Assembly: GCA_017439805.1 (NCBI GenBank)
Contig: JAFSIK010000083.1
Location: forward strand, 1 to 54,053
Origin: Oscillospiraceae bacterium
Lineage (GTDB): Bacteria > Bacillota > Clostridia > Oscillospirales > Oscillospiraceae
Length of the DNA stretch: 54,053 nt
Reading direction: 5' to 3'
In this document: one piece after another, positions 33,012 through 42,475 of the stretch
Position numbering within the stretch: the first letter of the stretch is position 1
Layout: the number at the start of each line of letters is the position of its first letter
Translations under genes and position numbers: made by a program
The notes under the pieces: model-generated
Seen by the model: only the letters and a program-made list of their open reading frames with translations
Databases searched by the model: none
Told to the model about the DNA's origin: nothing

Positions 33012-33367
33012 TTTTCCAGCCTCCTTATAAGTTCCTCCACGTCCACGCCAAGGGACAGAAGTTCCCTTGCCGCGCTGTCAAAGCGCTGCATTGCCTGTTC
33101 TTTCTGGGCATCGGCGGCGGTGGTTTCCTGGGATACGAAAGACCCCTTGCCGCCCACGGAATAGATATACCCCTCCTGCTCCAGTTCCTTGTATGCTCTG
33201 GCGATGGTATTGGGATTTATGGACAGGTTCGCCGCAAGCTCCCGGATGCCCGGCAGCCTTTCTCCGGGAGCAAGGGCTCCCGTTGCTATCATTCGTTTTA
33301 CGCCGTCCTTTATCTGGACGTAAATGGGACGGGCGTCTCTGTAATCAAGCTGTATTATGACACGCAC
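33008..33367 (-). CDS. GntR-family transcriptional regulator (YtrA subfamily)
   Basis: This short protein (119 residues from GTG 33367; 116 from ATA 33358) has the GntR winged helix IYVQIKDGVKRMIATGAL then RLPGIRELAANLSINPNTIARAYKELEQEGYIY, and no long effector domain, as in YtrA. It probably represses its own operon through the dyad at 33382-33402. The start is unusual: GGAGG (33367-33371) shares a base with the GTG, so the GTG cannot be well positioned, whereas ATA at 33358 lies 8 nt downstream and gives the N-terminus IIQLDYRDARPIY expected for the family. Confidence 0.9.
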   Translation of the reverse strand: MRVIIQLDYRDARPIYVQIKDGVKRMIATGALAPGERLPGIRELAANLSINPNTIARAYKELEQEGYIYSVGGKGSFVSQETTAADAQKEQAMQRFDSAARELLSLGVDVEELIRRLEK

Positions 33368-33371
33368 CTCC
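33358..33371 (-). promoter_or_regulatory. Ribosome-binding site arguing for an ATA start of the GntR gene
   Basis: GGAGG at 33367-33371 overlaps the in-frame GTG (33365-33367) by one base; 8 nt separate it from in-frame ATA at 33356-33358. The next in-frame ATG would cut into the DNA-binding domain. Confidence 0.5.
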
Positions 33372-33381
33372 GTGTTCTAAC

Positions 33382-33402
33382 TGTATTAGTTCGTATAGTA
33401 CA
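33382..33402. promoter_or_regulatory. Dyad operator candidate for the GntR regulator
   Basis: TGTATTA (33382-33388) and TAGTACA (33396-33402) form a TGTAnTA-N7-TAnTACA dyad immediately downstream of the -10 box, where repressor binding would block the promoter. The GntR/YtrA family commonly binds such dyads. Confidence 0.55.
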
Positions 33403-33432
33403 CTTATAGCATGAACAAACCGCCCCTGTCAA
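33403..33432 (-). promoter_or_regulatory. Promoter of the GntR-ABC operon
   Basis: Minus-strand consensus TTGACA (33427-33432), an 18-nt spacer and TATAAG (33403-33408) with a TGn extension. The -35 box is the loop of the preceding terminator. Confidence 0.7.
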
Positions 33433-33442
33433 GGGGCGGTTT
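33417..33442 (-). terminator. Terminator of the secA-SBP-rpiB-SDR unit
   Basis: The perfect 10-bp stem AAACCGCCCC/GGGGCGGTTT (33417-33426, 33433-33442) has a 6-nt loop; the downstream tail TTTGTTC is short. Confidence 0.7.
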
Positions 33443-33453
33443 ATTAAGATTTT

Positions 33454-34143
33454 TTAAATAACAACACCGCCGTTTGGAGAAAACACCTGCCCGGTGGAGA
33501 AGCTGTCCACGCAGGTGATGAAGTACAGCCAGTCCGCCATCTCCTCCACGGTGCCCATACGCTCCATAGGGGTCTCGTCGACGAAAGACTGCATGTCTGC
33601 CGGTGCAATTGAGCGGGTCATGGCTGTGTCAATGGCTCCGGGAGCAAGGCAGTTTACCCTGATTCCGCTGGGGGCAAGCTCCTTGGCGATGGCCTTGGTA
33701 AAGGCGATTACCGCGCCCTTGGAAGCGGAGTAGATGCTCTCGCAGGAGCCGCCGGCCATACCCCAGATGGAGCCCATGGTGACGATGGAACCGCTCTTTT
33801 TGGAAATAAGGTCGGGAGCGACTGCCCTGCAGAGGTTGTATGTACCCTCAAAATTTGTATCCATCACCCGGCGAAACTCCTCGTAGGGTGTGTGGGTGTA
33901 AAGACCCTGAAAGGCCACGCCGGCGCTGCATATTACCGCGTCGGCCTCGCCGTACTCCTCACGGGCGGTGCGCACGAAATTTTCCACCTGAGCAAAGTCA
34001 CGCACGTCACAGCGCACAGCCAGACCGGGGGCGGAGGGCTTGGAGGTGAAGTATGTATAGGCCACGTGGTGGCCCTTTTTTACAAACAGCTCTGCGGCGG
34101 CCTTTCCGATGCCGCCGGAGCCGCCGGAAATGAGAATGTTCAC
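33454..34143 (-). CDS. Short-chain dehydrogenase/reductase (FabG-like)
   Basis: This 229-residue SDR has the cofactor motif ISGGSGGIGKAAAELF (about residues 4-19), NAG-like ICSAGVAF, and the catalytic Ser-Tyr-Lys set in VTMGSIWGMAGGSCESIYSASKGA (YxxxK). C-terminal NCLAPGAIDTAMT is usual for 3-oxoacyl-ACP reductase-like SDRs. Whether it is the true FabG is uncertain, as no fatty-acid genes are near. The GTG start overlaps the rpiB stop by 4 nt, with GGAG 11 nt upstream. Confidence 0.9.
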   Translation of the reverse strand: MNILISGGSGGIGKAAAELFVKKGHHVAYTYFTSKPSAPGLAVRCDVRDFAQVENFVRTAREEYGEADAVICSAGVAFQGLYTHTPYEEFRRVMDTNFEGTYNLCRAVAPDLISKKSGSIVTMGSIWGMAGGSCESIYSASKGAVIAFTKAIAKELAPSGIRVNCLAPGAIDTAMTRSIAPADMQSFVDETPMERMGTVEEMADWLYFITCVDSFSTGQVFSPNGGVVI

Positions 34144-34577
34144 TTGTTTTCGATCTCCATAAGCATGTTGACGCGGCGCTCGTGTCTGCCGCCCTCAAAG
34201 GGGGTATCAAGGAATGCGTCCACAATTTTCAGCGCAAGGCCGGCGCCCACAACGCGGGCGCCCAGAGCGATCATATTGGCGTCGTTGTGGCGGCGGGTCA
34301 TCTCGGCGGAGAAGCAGTCGCCGCACAGGGCGCAGCGAATACCCTTTACTTTATTGGCGCTGATGGAGATGCCGATGCCGGTACCGCAGACCAGAATGCC
34401 TCTGTCGCAGCTGCCATCGGCAACTGCACGGGCAGCGGCCTCGCCAAAGATGGGATAGTCGCAGCTTTCTTCGCTGAAAGTGCCGAAATTTTTATACTCA
34501 AGTCCACGGCTTTCAAGGTGGGCAATGATTTCTTTCATAAGGGGGTATCCGCCGTGGTCACATCCGAGAGCGATCAT
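34140..34577 (-). CDS. rpiB: Ribose-5-phosphate isomerase B
   Basis: This 145-residue protein matches RpiB/LacAB: IALGCDHGGYPLMKEIIAHL at the start, DYPIFGEAAARAVADG, the active-site Cys region ILVCGTGIGISISANK and GARVVGAGLALKIVDAFL. It interconverts ribose 5-phosphate and ribulose 5-phosphate; with rpe in the same window it covers the non-oxidative pentose phosphate entry. AAAGGAAG precedes the ATG. Confidence 0.96.
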   Translation of the reverse strand: MIALGCDHGGYPLMKEIIAHLESRGLEYKNFGTFSEESCDYPIFGEAAARAVADGSCDRGILVCGTGIGISISANKVKGIRCALCGDCFSAEMTRRHNDANMIALGARVVGAGLALKIVDAFLDTPFEGGRHERRVNMLMEIENK

Positions 34578-34591
34578 AGTGTTACTTCCTT

Positions 34592-36094
34592 TCAGTTAAA
34601 TTCCCATTTTTCAATGTCGTTGTATATATTTCCCTGTACGGGGGACACGCCGTTTATCTCGCCCCTGCGGGTGAGAACGCTGTGGTTTTCAAAACATACG
34701 GACACGATAGGCGCCCGGGCGAAGAAGTATTCGTAAAAATCGTCCCATTGGTCCGCCAGAGTAAAGTTGCCGTAGTTAAGGCTGCCGTCGAGAATTTCCA
34801 TCAGGGAGAAGTCGTCAGTCAGGCGCACCTCGCCGTAATAGAGATCGAAGCTGCGGTTTTCAAGAGCGGTATTGAAATCCTGCCAGCTCATTACGTACAG
34901 GTGGGATTTTATTCCCAGCTCGTCCAGCGTTGCAACTATTTCTTCCGCGGCACGGACCTTTTCGCCGCTTTCGCCGTTTACGGCAATATCCAGCTCAACA
35001 TCCCAGCCGCTCAGATCCCAGTAGCCGTTTTCGTTCACGTCACCGCCGAACATATCATCCATGGCGGCGGCGAATTTTTCCGGTGAGAAGGAGTATTTGC
35101 CGTGGAGTTCCTCATCATAAAGGCTGCTCATTGGGTTTACCGGCACCACGGCCTCAACGGCGGACGTGTCCAGACAGTCGATGGCGATGGCGTCACGGTC
35201 AATAGCAAACTGCAGCGCGTAGCGCAGGCGGGCGTCGCTGCAGTGTCCCTTGTGGCAGTTGAAGCCGATGTAATGCATGATTGTGGTGGGACAGTCCCAG
35301 ATGTCGCAGTCCACGGTGAAGCCTACCTCATAGGCACCGTATCCGGTGATGACCGCCGAAACCTTACCTGCTCCGAAGGCGTCGGTAACGTCGGCGATGC
35401 GCTCTGCCGGGAAGAGAGCGATGCGCAGGGGCATATCGGCACTGCCGTGCCACGCGGCAAAGGAACCAAGGCTCGTATATTCGCCGTAACCCACGTACTT
35501 AAAGGGCCCCGTGCCGGAGGGTCTGTCCTCCTCCGCCGCGCCGGAGGGCACGATGGGACAGGTGAGCAGATTTGGCAGGTTTTCGTTGGGGTGCCGCAGA
35601 GAAACGGTGACCTGCAGATCGCCGGTTTTTGAAATGCTGCCGTTTATAAGGCCGCTGTACTTCAGTGAATATACCACGTCATCGGCGGTGAGAGCCTGTC
35701 CGTTGTGGAAATAAACGTCGGGCTTTATATCAAAAACCCATGTAAGTGAGTCCTCCGTAGTCCACTTGCTGCACAGGGCGGCCCGGGCGTTGAAATCGCC
35801 GTCCAGAGCAAAAAGTCCTTCGTAAACCAGTTTCACCAAAGATTCGTTGTAGATGTTCTCGCAGGTGAAGGGATTGAGGGACTCTGCCGGGAAATAGGCA
35901 AAGCACAGCTGACCCGTTTCCGGCGGGGGGGCCTCCACGGGAATCTGCACGCCGCTGTCGGCGGGTACATTTTCGTCCGGTGGGACGGTTACGCCGTCGG
36001 TGGGTGGCGTTTCGGTATTTTGCCCGCAGGCCGCCAGCGCCAGAAGCATCACCAGCGCCAGCAGCAGCGGTATCAGTCGCTTTATTTTTCTCAT
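34592..36094 (-). CDS. Family 5 extracellular solute-binding lipoprotein (oligopeptide/nickel-binding type)
   Basis: This 500-residue lipoprotein has signal peptide [17 protein letters not shown] (lipobox LAAC, Cys about residue 22), then a Pro/Thr/Glu linker. The SBP_bac_5 fold shows [45 protein letters not shown] and [18 protein letters not shown]. Such proteins deliver peptides or metal complexes to ABC importers, but no permease or ATPase gene is adjacent. The ATG at 36094 overlaps the secA stop by 4 nt and has no clear ribosome-binding site, so translation probably depends on secA. Confidence 0.88.
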   Translation of the reverse strand: MRKIKRLIPLLLALVMLLALAACGQNTETPPTDGVTVPPDENVPADSGVQIPVEAPPPETGQLCFAYFPAESLNPFTCENIYNESLVKLVYEGLFALDGDFNARAALCSKWTTEDSLTWVFDIKPDVYFHNGQALTADDVVYSLKYSGLINGSISKTGDLQVTVSLRHPNENLPNLLTCPIVPSGAAEEDRPSGTGPFKYVGYGEYTSLGSFAAWHGSADMPLRIALFPAERIADVTDAFGAGKVSAVITGYGAYEVGFTVDCDIWDCPTTIMHYIGFNCHKGHCSDARLRYALQFAIDRDAIAIDCLDTSAVEAVVPVNPMSSLYDEELHGKYSFSPEKFAAAMDDMFGGDVNENGYWDLSGWDVELDIAVNGESGEKVRAAEEIVATLDELGIKSHLYVMSWQDFNTALENRSFDLYYGEVRLTDDFSLMEILDGSLNYGNFTLADQWDDFYEYFFARAPIVSVCFENHSVLTRRGEINGVSPVQGNIYNDIEKWEFN

Positions 36095-38832
36095 TGATTC
36101 ATGCCGCAGCATTTTTTATATTTTTTGCCGCTGCCGCAGGGACAGGGGTCGTTGCGGCCTACCTTGTTGGTGTTTTTAACCGGCTGGCGCTTTACGCTGC
36201 CGTCGGTGGCGCCGGAAGCTCCGGTGACCTTGGCAACCTCCTGGCGCTTGACCTCCTCGCCACGCTGAACACGGGCAAGGTAAACCCTGCGCACGGTTTC
36301 TTCGCGGATGGCTCTGTTCATTTCGTCGAACATCTCAAAGCCTTCACGCTTGTACTCAACCACGGGGTCGGTCTGGGCATAGCCGCGCAGGGACACGCCC
36401 TGGCGCAGTTCGTGCATGGCGTCGATGTGATCCATCCAGTATTCGTCAACGCTGCGCAGGAGCATTACGCGCTCAACCTCGCGCATAATGGGTTCGGTAA
36501 GAACCTGCTCTTTTTCCTCATAGACCGCGATGGCGCGCTCTGTAAGCTTTTCTGCCATTTCGGCGGGGGTGGCGGCCGCGGCCTGGGATTCGGTAAGGTA
36601 CAGCTCGTCACGGCGCAGGAAAAGACCTTCATAACTGCGGCGCACGCGCTCGTAATCGGCTCTGTCGATATTGCCGTTTTCGTCGGTGAAGCGGGAGACT
36701 GCGGCGTCAATGGAGCTGTGAATCATGGAAATGATATTGTCGCGGATATTTTCTCCGTCCAGAACACGGCGGCGCTCTTCATAGATTATCTTGCGCTGCA
36801 GGTTCATTACGTCATCGTACTCCAGAACAGTCTTTCGGGACTGGAAGTTGCGGCTTTCAACACGGTGCTGGGCGTTTTCGATGGAGTTGGAGAGTATCTT
36901 GGCATCGATGGGGGTGTCCTCGTCGATTTTCAGGGTCTCCATAATGTTCATCAGCCTGTCGCCGCCGAAAAGGCGCATGATATCGTCATCCATGGACAGG
37001 TAGAAGCGGGTCTGGCCGGGGTCGCCCTGACGGCCGGCGCGTCCGCGCAGCTGATTGTCAATACGGCGGGAGTCGTGGCGCTCGGTGCCGATGATGAAAA
37101 GTCCTCCTGCGGCGCGGACTTTCTCCGCCTCGGCGGAGGTAATGGCGCTGTGAGCCTTGTAGGCCTGGGCAAATTGAGCTCTGGCGTCCAGAATTTCGGT
37201 GTTGTCGGTATCGGCATAGCCTGTTGCCTCGGCGATGAGTTCGTCCTCCATACCGGCGCGGCGCAGGTCGTTTTTGGCCATGTACTCGGCGTTGCCGCCC
37301 AGCATGATGTCGGTGCCACGGCCTGCCATGTTGGTGGCGATGGTAACGGCGCCCAGCTTGCCCGCCTGGGCGACTATCTCCGCTTCCTTTTCGTGGTGCT
37401 TGGCGTTGAGGACAACATGGGGTATCTTTTCACGCTTTAAAAGGGCGGACAGCTGTTCGCTCTTTTCAATGGACACGGTACCCACCAGAACGGGCTGTCC
37501 CTTGGCGTGGCACTCTTTTATCTGGGAAATGACGGCGCGAAGCTTGCCCGCCTCGGTCTTGTATACCACGTCGGGGTCACCCATACGTGCCAGTGGCTTG
37601 TTGGTGGGTATCTCCACAACGTCAAGATTGTAGATGTGGCCGAATTCTTCTTCCTCGGTAAGGGCGGTACCGGTCATGCCGGAGAGCTTGTCATAGAGGC
37701 GGAAGAAATTCTGGAAAGTAATGGTGGCAAGGGTCTTGCTTTCGTGAGCCACAGTTACGTTTTCCTTGGCCTCGATGGCCTGGTGCAGGCCCTCGTTATA
37801 GCGGCGGCCGAACATAAGGCGGCCGGTAAATTCATCGACGATGATAACTTCCCCGTCACGCACCACATAATCAATATCTCGCTTCATGATGCCACGGGCC
37901 TTCATGGCCTGGTTAATGTGGTGGACGATGGTGGAGTTTTCGGGGTCGGAAAGATTTTCAAGGCCGAAGGCATTTTCCGCCTTTTTGATGCCCCGCTGGG
38001 TCAGAGTGGCGGTTTTTGCCTTTTCGTCGATAACGTAATCGCATTCAAGGTCGTCGGTTTCATCAGCCTTGGTGTCGATGGTGGCAAAAACCATCTTTTT
38101 AAGTCCCGCAACAAAGCGGTCGGCGGCCTTGTAAAGCTCGGAGGAGCTTTCGCCCTTGCCGGAGATGATGAGAGGCGTACGGGCTTCGTCAATGAGGATG
38201 GAGTCAACCTCGTCCACGATGGCGAAGCTGTGACCACGCTGGACCATATTCTGCTTGTAAATGGCCATGTTGTCGCGCAGGTAGTCAAAGCCCAGCTCGT
38301 TATTGGTGCCGTAGGTGATGTCGGCGGCGTAAGCCTGGCGTCTTTCATCGGAGGACAGGCCGTGAACGATAAGACCTACCTTCAGACCCATAAAACGGTG
38401 AGCCTTGCCCATCCACTCACTGTCGCGGCGGGCCAGATAGTCGTTGACGGTGACGATATGGACACCTTTTCCCCCAAGGGCGTTAAGGTAGGCGGGCAGG
38501 GTGGCTACAAGAGTCTTGCCCTCGCCGGTTTTCATTTCGGCGATTCGGCCCTGGTGGAGGATGATGCCGCCGATTATCTGCACACGGTAGGGGCGCATGC
38601 CAAGCACACGCCAGTCGGCCTCGCGAATGGCGGCAAAGGCTTCGGGCAGGATATCGTCAAGCGTTTCGCCATTTTCAAGACGTGCCTTAAGCTGGGGGGT
38701 CTTGGCCTTCAGCTCCGCGTCGGACAGGGCGGCGTACTCGTCTTCCATGCTCATTATTTTATCAACAAGGTCGTTGATTTTTTTGATTTCGCGGGAGCTG
38801 CGCGTCCCGAAAATTTTCTCGCTAAGTTTCAT
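36091..38832 (-). CDS. secA: Preprotein translocase ATPase SecA
   Basis: This 913-residue motor protein has Walker [12 protein letters not shown] (about residues 93-103), Walker B/DEAD-like [39 protein letters not shown] and [10 protein letters not shown] of the second nucleotide-binding fold, and the zinc-binding SEC-C tail [16 protein letters not shown]. It drives proteins through SecYEG. The ATG at 38832 has two good GGAG sites upstream; the longer frame from 38862 has none. Confidence 0.98.
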   Translation of the reverse strand: MKLSEKIFGTRSSREIKKINDLVDKIMSMEDEYAALSDAELKAKTPQLKARLENGETLDDILPEAFAAIREADWRVLGMRPYRVQIIGGIILHQGRIAEMKTGEGKTLVATLPAYLNALGGKGVHIVTVNDYLARRDSEWMGKAHRFMGLKVGLIVHGLSSDERRQAYAADITYGTNNELGFDYLRDNMAIYKQNMVQRGHSFAIVDEVDSILIDEARTPLIISGKGESSSELYKAADRFVAGLKKMVFATIDTKADETDDLECDYVIDEKAKTATLTQRGIKKAENAFGLENLSDPENSTIVHHINQAMKARGIMKRDIDYVVRDGEVIIVDEFTGRLMFGRRYNEGLHQAIEAKENVTVAHESKTLATITFQNFFRLYDKLSGMTGTALTEEEEFGHIYNLDVVEIPTNKPLARMGDPDVVYKTEAGKLRAVISQIKECHAKGQPVLVGTVSIEKSEQLSALLKREKIPHVVLNAKHHEKEAEIVAQAGKLGAVTIATNMAGRGTDIMLGGNAEYMAKNDLRRAGMEDELIAEATGYADTDNTEILDARAQFAQAYKAHSAITSAEAEKVRAAGGLFIIGTERHDSRRIDNQLRGRAGRQGDPGQTRFYLSMDDDIMRLFGGDRLMNIMETLKIDEDTPIDAKILSNSIENAQHRVESRNFQSRKTVLEYDDVMNLQRKIIYEERRRVLDGENIRDNIISMIHSSIDAAVSRFTDENGNIDRADYERVRRSYEGLFLRRDELYLTESQAAAATPAEMAEKLTERAIAVYEEKEQVLTEPIMREVERVMLLRSVDEYWMDHIDAMHELRQGVSLRGYAQTDPVVEYKREGFEMFDEMNRAIREETVRRVYLARVQRGEEVKRQEVAKVTGASGATDGSVKRQPVKNTNKVGRNDPCPCGSGKKYKKCCGMNQ

Positions 38833-38937
38833 TTTTCTCCTGCTCCTTTTTGGATTAGGCATTATTTGTTTCGCATTTTTATACCCATCGGCGGCAAGCT
38901 AAAGTAAGCCCGGGCCGTTTTGTTCACATTAAAAAAT

Positions 38938-38943
38938 ATTATA
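38938..38943 (-). promoter_or_regulatory. Possible -10 box for secA
   Basis: Minus-strand TATAAT about 100 nt before the secA start; no good -35 box. Short arms GTTCAC (38922-38927) and GTGAAC (38949-38954) surround it. Confidence 0.3.
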
Positions 38944-39004
38944 CCACAGTGAACCGGCAGAAAAAAGGGATATTTTATGAATAAATGTTGCGGGAGGCGG
39001 CGGT

Positions 39005-39742
39005 GTGAAAAAAAGAGCGGTTTTACTTTGCTTCGCGGTGGTTATCGCGATTCTTTGCTCGGCGCGGGCAGCGGCAGACATAGCGCCGGAACCGGAGGAA
39101 TATTCCCCTGCGGAAAAATACCTGCCCCGGCAGGAGACTTCAAAACCCATGGTGGCTCTGACCTTCGACGACGGCCCCTCGGGACAGTACACGCTGCAAA
39201 TTCTGGATATTTTACGGCAGTATGACGCAAAGGCCACCTTTTTTCTTTCCGGCTACCGGCTGACCGAAAACCAGTATGCCGTGGCACGGGAGATTTTAAA
39301 CGAAGGCTGTGAAATCGGCAACCACACCTACAGCCACACCGACCTTACCACCCTCACGCCGGAGGAGATACAGTGGGAAATAGATTCCACAAACGACCTT
39401 ATTTTCGCCGCCACGGGCACCACCGCCAATCTGCTGCGGCCGCCCTACGGGGAGTTTGACGAAAATGTGCTCAGTGCCGGATATCCGGTGGTCACATGGT
39501 GCATCGACACCCTTGACTGGATGCACATGGACCCGCAAAAATCCCTGCAGGCGGTACAGGAAAATGCCTTTGACGGGTGCATAATTTTAATGCACGATAT
39601 GTTCGAGACCTCCGCCCAGGGGTGCCGGTTGATTGTACCCTGGCTTATCGGCGAGGGATATGAGCTTGTTACCGTGTCGGAACTTTTCGCCGCCAAGGGT
39701 CAGACTCTTTCCTCCGGCAGCACCCACCGCTGGGCCGGGTAG
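39005..39742 (+). CDS. Secreted polysaccharide deacetylase (NodB domain)
   Basis: This 245-residue protein has a signal peptide or anchor (KKRAVLLCFAVVIAILCS). The complete NodB motif set follows: MVALTFDDGPSG (motif 1, about residues 48-59), CEIGNHTYSHTDL (HxxxH metal site), LRPPYGEFDENV (motif 3), CIDTLDWMH (motif 4) and ILMHDMFET (motif 5). It is expected to deacetylate peptidoglycan GlcNAc or MurNAc outside the cell. The start is GTG at 39005, with GGGAGG 7 nt upstream. SpoIIE lies downstream, but a sporulation role is only a suggestion. Confidence 0.93.
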   Translation: MKKRAVLLCFAVVIAILCSARAAADIAPEPEEYSPAEKYLPRQETSKPMVALTFDDGPSGQYTLQILDILRQYDAKATFFLSGYRLTENQYAVAREILNEGCEIGNHTYSHTDLTTLTPEEIQWEIDSTNDLIFAATGTTANLLRPPYGEFDENVLSAGYPVVTWCIDTLDWMHMDPQKSLQAVQENAFDGCIILMHDMFETSAQGCRLIVPWLIGEGYELVTVSELFAAKGQTLSSGSTHRWAG

Positions 39743-39803
39743 GTATATTTTGCCCCGGCAAAGGCTAAAATCCGGGCAGAATATTTCCAAAGGAGGTTCA
39801 GCC

Positions 39804-40070
39804 ATGGTCAAGGGCGTCACCCGCAGGGTCGTTGTGGTCAAAGAGCCGGACAGCCGGGTTTTTGAGGAAGCCATTTTCATCGTAAAAGAGGACGCGGTGG
39901 CAGGAGGCGTTTCCCGCCGTGACGTTCTGGCAGAGGCTCGTCAGGTCACGGAAAATTATTTTCGCGGCAGCAGAAAAAAACCTGTTTTTCGCCTCAGTGC
40001 GGCACTGTTTGCCGCTGGGGGCGCGGCGGTTACAGGATTTTTCTGGCTTTTGACCACAATTTTGCACTGA
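39804..40070 (+). CDS. Small single-pass membrane protein upstream of spoIIE, function unknown
   Basis: This 88-residue protein has a soluble N-terminal part (MVKGVTRRVVVVKEPDSRVF, EEAIFIVKEDA, VSRRDVLAEARQVTENYF) and one C-terminal transmembrane segment (LSAALFAAGGAAVTGFFWLL). AGGAGG lies 6 nt before the ATG. I do not recognise a named family, although short proteins of this pattern next to spoIIE seem to recur in clostridia. Tail-anchored topology with the N-terminus in the cytoplasm is inferred. Confidence 0.75.
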   Translation: MVKGVTRRVVVVKEPDSRVFEEAIFIVKEDAVAGGVSRRDVLAEARQVTENYFRGSRKKPVFRLSAALFAAGGAAVTGFFWLLTTILH

Positions 40071-40108
40071 GTTCCATTTCCCGACCTTTTTGTAAGGGGC
40101 AGGCAGAG

Positions 40109-40114
40109 TATAAT
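40109..40114 (+). promoter_or_regulatory. Possible -10 box of spoIIE
   Basis: TATAAT 31 nt before the spoIIE start. No -35 box at 17 nt; in Bacillus the spoIIE promoter has an unusually long spacer and depends on Spo0A, but I see no clear 0A box. Confidence 0.35.
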
Positions 40115-40145
40115 CCTGTCACACTGCAGAAAAGAGGTGCTTTTT

Positions 40146-42437
40146 ATGAAGCTTTACGGGAAATTTTCCGGGCGGCGGCTGGCGGTGGAAAAGGCGCCGG
40201 AGGACACTCAAAACCGGGAAAAGCTGCATTTGGTTTTGCGCCATTGCGCCGCGGCGGCGGGAGGCTTCGTTTTGTCCGCGGGAGCGGTTTTTCACCAATG
40301 CCGCCCCTTCGCTCTTGCATTCATTGCCGCTCTGGGCGGGACAAGCCTTAGCTTTTCCGCCGCAGCGGGAGTCATCGCAGGCTGTCTTTTGTTCGGCGGC
40401 GGACTTAAATACGCCGCCTGCGCGGTGCTTGTAATGGCGGCGGCGTACATATTAAAAGACCTGCCTGTTATGAAGCGACCCTTCTTCCCTCCCCTGCTGG
40501 CGGCGGTGATGGCGGCCTGCGTGAGCACGGTCTACACCGCGGCGGAGGGTTGGGAGCCGGAGGCGGTGGTGCTGCTGGTACTGGAGTTGGTGCTTATCGG
40601 CTGTTTTTCATATCTTTTCCCCATGGCGCTGAAAGAGCCGGGTGAGGATTTAAGCAGCGGGCGGGTACGGCTGTGCCGGGTGCTGCTGCTGGGCGCTTTT
40701 TTGACCGCTGCACAGAGAGTATACATCGGCCCCGTGTCTCTGGGACATATCCTTGCGGCGGCGGGAACGCTGTACTGCGCCCGCAGGGTGTCACCCTTTT
40801 TCGGCGCGGCGGCGGGAATTTCCCTTGGTCTGGCAATGGACGCGGCCATGGGAGAGGGAATTTTTTTCACCGCCGCTTTTGCCCTGGCAGGACTTGTGGG
40901 AGGAGTTTTCGCCCGTAAAGGGCGCATACTGTCCGCCGTAGCGGGTTTTGTGTGCATGGCGGCTCTCACCCTTTGGAACGGTATATCACCCCAGGCGCTG
41001 CCGGAACTTTATGAGTGCGCGGCGGGGGCGTTTTTAAGCTGCTTCGTGCCTGCCGACACCCGGTTTCTGCCCCTTGAAAACGCCGGGGCAAAGGGTGCGG
41101 AGAGTCATCAGGACGTTTACATACGGGGCAATGCCTCCCGCAGGCTCAGGGACACCGCCAACGCCTTTTCAAGATTGGGGCAGACCCTTTCCGATGCTCT
41201 GTCCCCGGCAAACCGGACTGCCAACACCGAGGATATTTCCCTGGTTTTCGTGGCAGCGGCGGACAAGACCTGCCGCAAATGCCAAAACCGGCGCATTTGC
41301 TGGAACAAGGAGGATACCGCCACTCTGAACGCCTGCAACGACGCAACGGCCCGGCTGCGCAGCACGGGGGAAGTGAAGCCGGGGGATTTTCCCAAATTTT
41401 TCTCCAGCCGGTGCGAAAAAATGTCCGATTTCTGCGCGGCGGTGAACACGGAGTACTCCGCCCTGCTGGAGCGCCGCCGCAGCCGGGTGCGTCAGCAGCG
41501 CTCGCAGGAGCTTTTGTGCCGCCAGTACGGAGAGCTTGGTCAGATACTTTCGGACACGGCGGCGGAATTTTCAAAGGAACTCAGCTACGACAGCCGTGCC
41601 ATGGAGCTGCTGAGCCGGTATCTTAAAAAGCAGGGCAGCGACGCACGGGCAATCGTTTTCAGCGACGCCGCCGGGCGGCTCCACGCGGAAATAGACGGCG
41701 CCCTGCCCTCAGAGCCCGGCGCGCTTATGGAGATAGAGCGGATGCTGGGCACCTCCCTTGTGGCGCGGCAGGTCGAGGGGGGCGTTCATCTGAGCCAGAG
41801 GGAGCCTCTGCGGGCCATAGCGGGCAGCGCCTGCGCCGCGAAAGCGGGTCAGCAGGTCAGCGGCGACAGCGTGATGTATTTCCGCTCGGAAACGGGTGTC
41901 CTGTATATAATCCTCTCCGACGGAATGGGCAGCGGCCCCGACGCCATGGAGGAGAGCAGGAGCGTTTCGGGTCTGCTTGAAAGCTTTCTCAAGGCCGGGG
42001 TGGAGCCGGAGGTGGCCATGCGCACCCTCAACAGCGCGCTGTCTTTAAAAACCGGCGCGGTGGGCGCCTTTGCCACGGTGGATCTGATGCAGCTGGATCT
42101 TTTTTCCGGCCGGGCAGCATTTTTTAAGCTGGGCGCCGCGCCCACATACATAAAGCGGGGCCAAAAAGTAAGCCGCATTACCGCGGCGGCGCTGCCGCCG
42201 GGCACGGGATTCGGCAGCGTGTCCTCCGACGTTACCCGGCTGACCCTGTGCGCCGGAGACATGGTTGTCATGAGCAGCGACGGTCTTGCCCAGAAGGGTG
42301 AGGACGGGGTGCTGGTGGAAAAAATTTCTAAATTTGAGGGCAACAGCCCCCGGCTGCTGGCGGCGGAGCTTATGTCTGGCGTCAGCGGCGACGACGATGT
42401 GACGGTTTTCGCAATACGCATTGAGGAAAACAAATAA
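40146..42437 (+). CDS. spoIIE: Stage II sporulation protein E, PP2C phosphatase
   Basis: This 763-residue protein has an N-terminal domain of about ten transmembrane helices (to about residue 300), a central region with a Cys cluster CRKCQNRRICWNK, and a C-terminal PP2C domain with ILSDGMGSGPDAMEESRSVS and DMVVMSSDGLAQKGEDG carrying metal-binding aspartates. SpoIIE dephosphorylates SpoIIAA to activate sigma-F in the forespore and helps place the asymmetric septum. The ATG at 40146 has GAGG 8 nt upstream; a GTG at 40137 overlaps that site. Confidence 0.95.
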   Translation: MKLYGKFSGRRLAVEKAPEDTQNREKLHLVLRHCAAAAGGFVLSAGAVFHQCRPFALAFIAALGGTSLSFSAAAGVIAGCLLFGGGLKYAACAVLVMAAAYILKDLPVMKRPFFPPLLAAVMAACVSTVYTAAEGWEPEAVVLLVLELVLIGCFSYLFPMALKEPGEDLSSGRVRLCRVLLLGAFLTAAQRVYIGPVSLGHILAAAGTLYCARRVSPFFGAAAGISLGLAMDAAMGEGIFFTAAFALAGLVGGVFARKGRILSAVAGFVCMAALTLWNGISPQALPELYECAAGAFLSCFVPADTRFLPLENAGAKGAESHQDVYIRGNASRRLRDTANAFSRLGQTLSDALSPANRTANTEDISLVFVAAADKTCRKCQNRRICWNKEDTATLNACNDATARLRSTGEVKPGDFPKFFSSRCEKMSDFCAAVNTEYSALLERRRSRVRQQRSQELLCRQYGELGQILSDTAAEFSKELSYDSRAMELLSRYLKKQGSDARAIVFSDAAGRLHAEIDGALPSEPGALMEIERMLGTSLVARQVEGGVHLSQREPLRAIAGSACAAKAGQQVSGDSVMYFRSETGVLYIILSDGMGSGPDAMEESRSVSGLLESFLKAGVEPEVAMRTLNSALSLKTGAVGAFATVDLMQLDLFSGRAAFFKLGAAPTYIKRGQKVSRITAAALPPGTGFGSVSSDVTRLTLCAGDMVVMSSDGLAQKGEDGVLVEKISKFEGNSPRLLAAELMSGVSGDDDVTVFAIRIEENK

Positions 42438-42442
42438 AAAGT

Positions 42443-42475
42443 CCCCGGCTCAAATGAGCCGGGGTAACTTTTATT
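42443..42475. terminator. Terminator between spoIIE and the converging DUF2007-like gene
   Basis: The perfect 9-bp stem CCCCGGCTC/GAGCCGGGG (42443-42464) has a 4-nt loop; T-rich tails on both strands. Confidence 0.8.
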
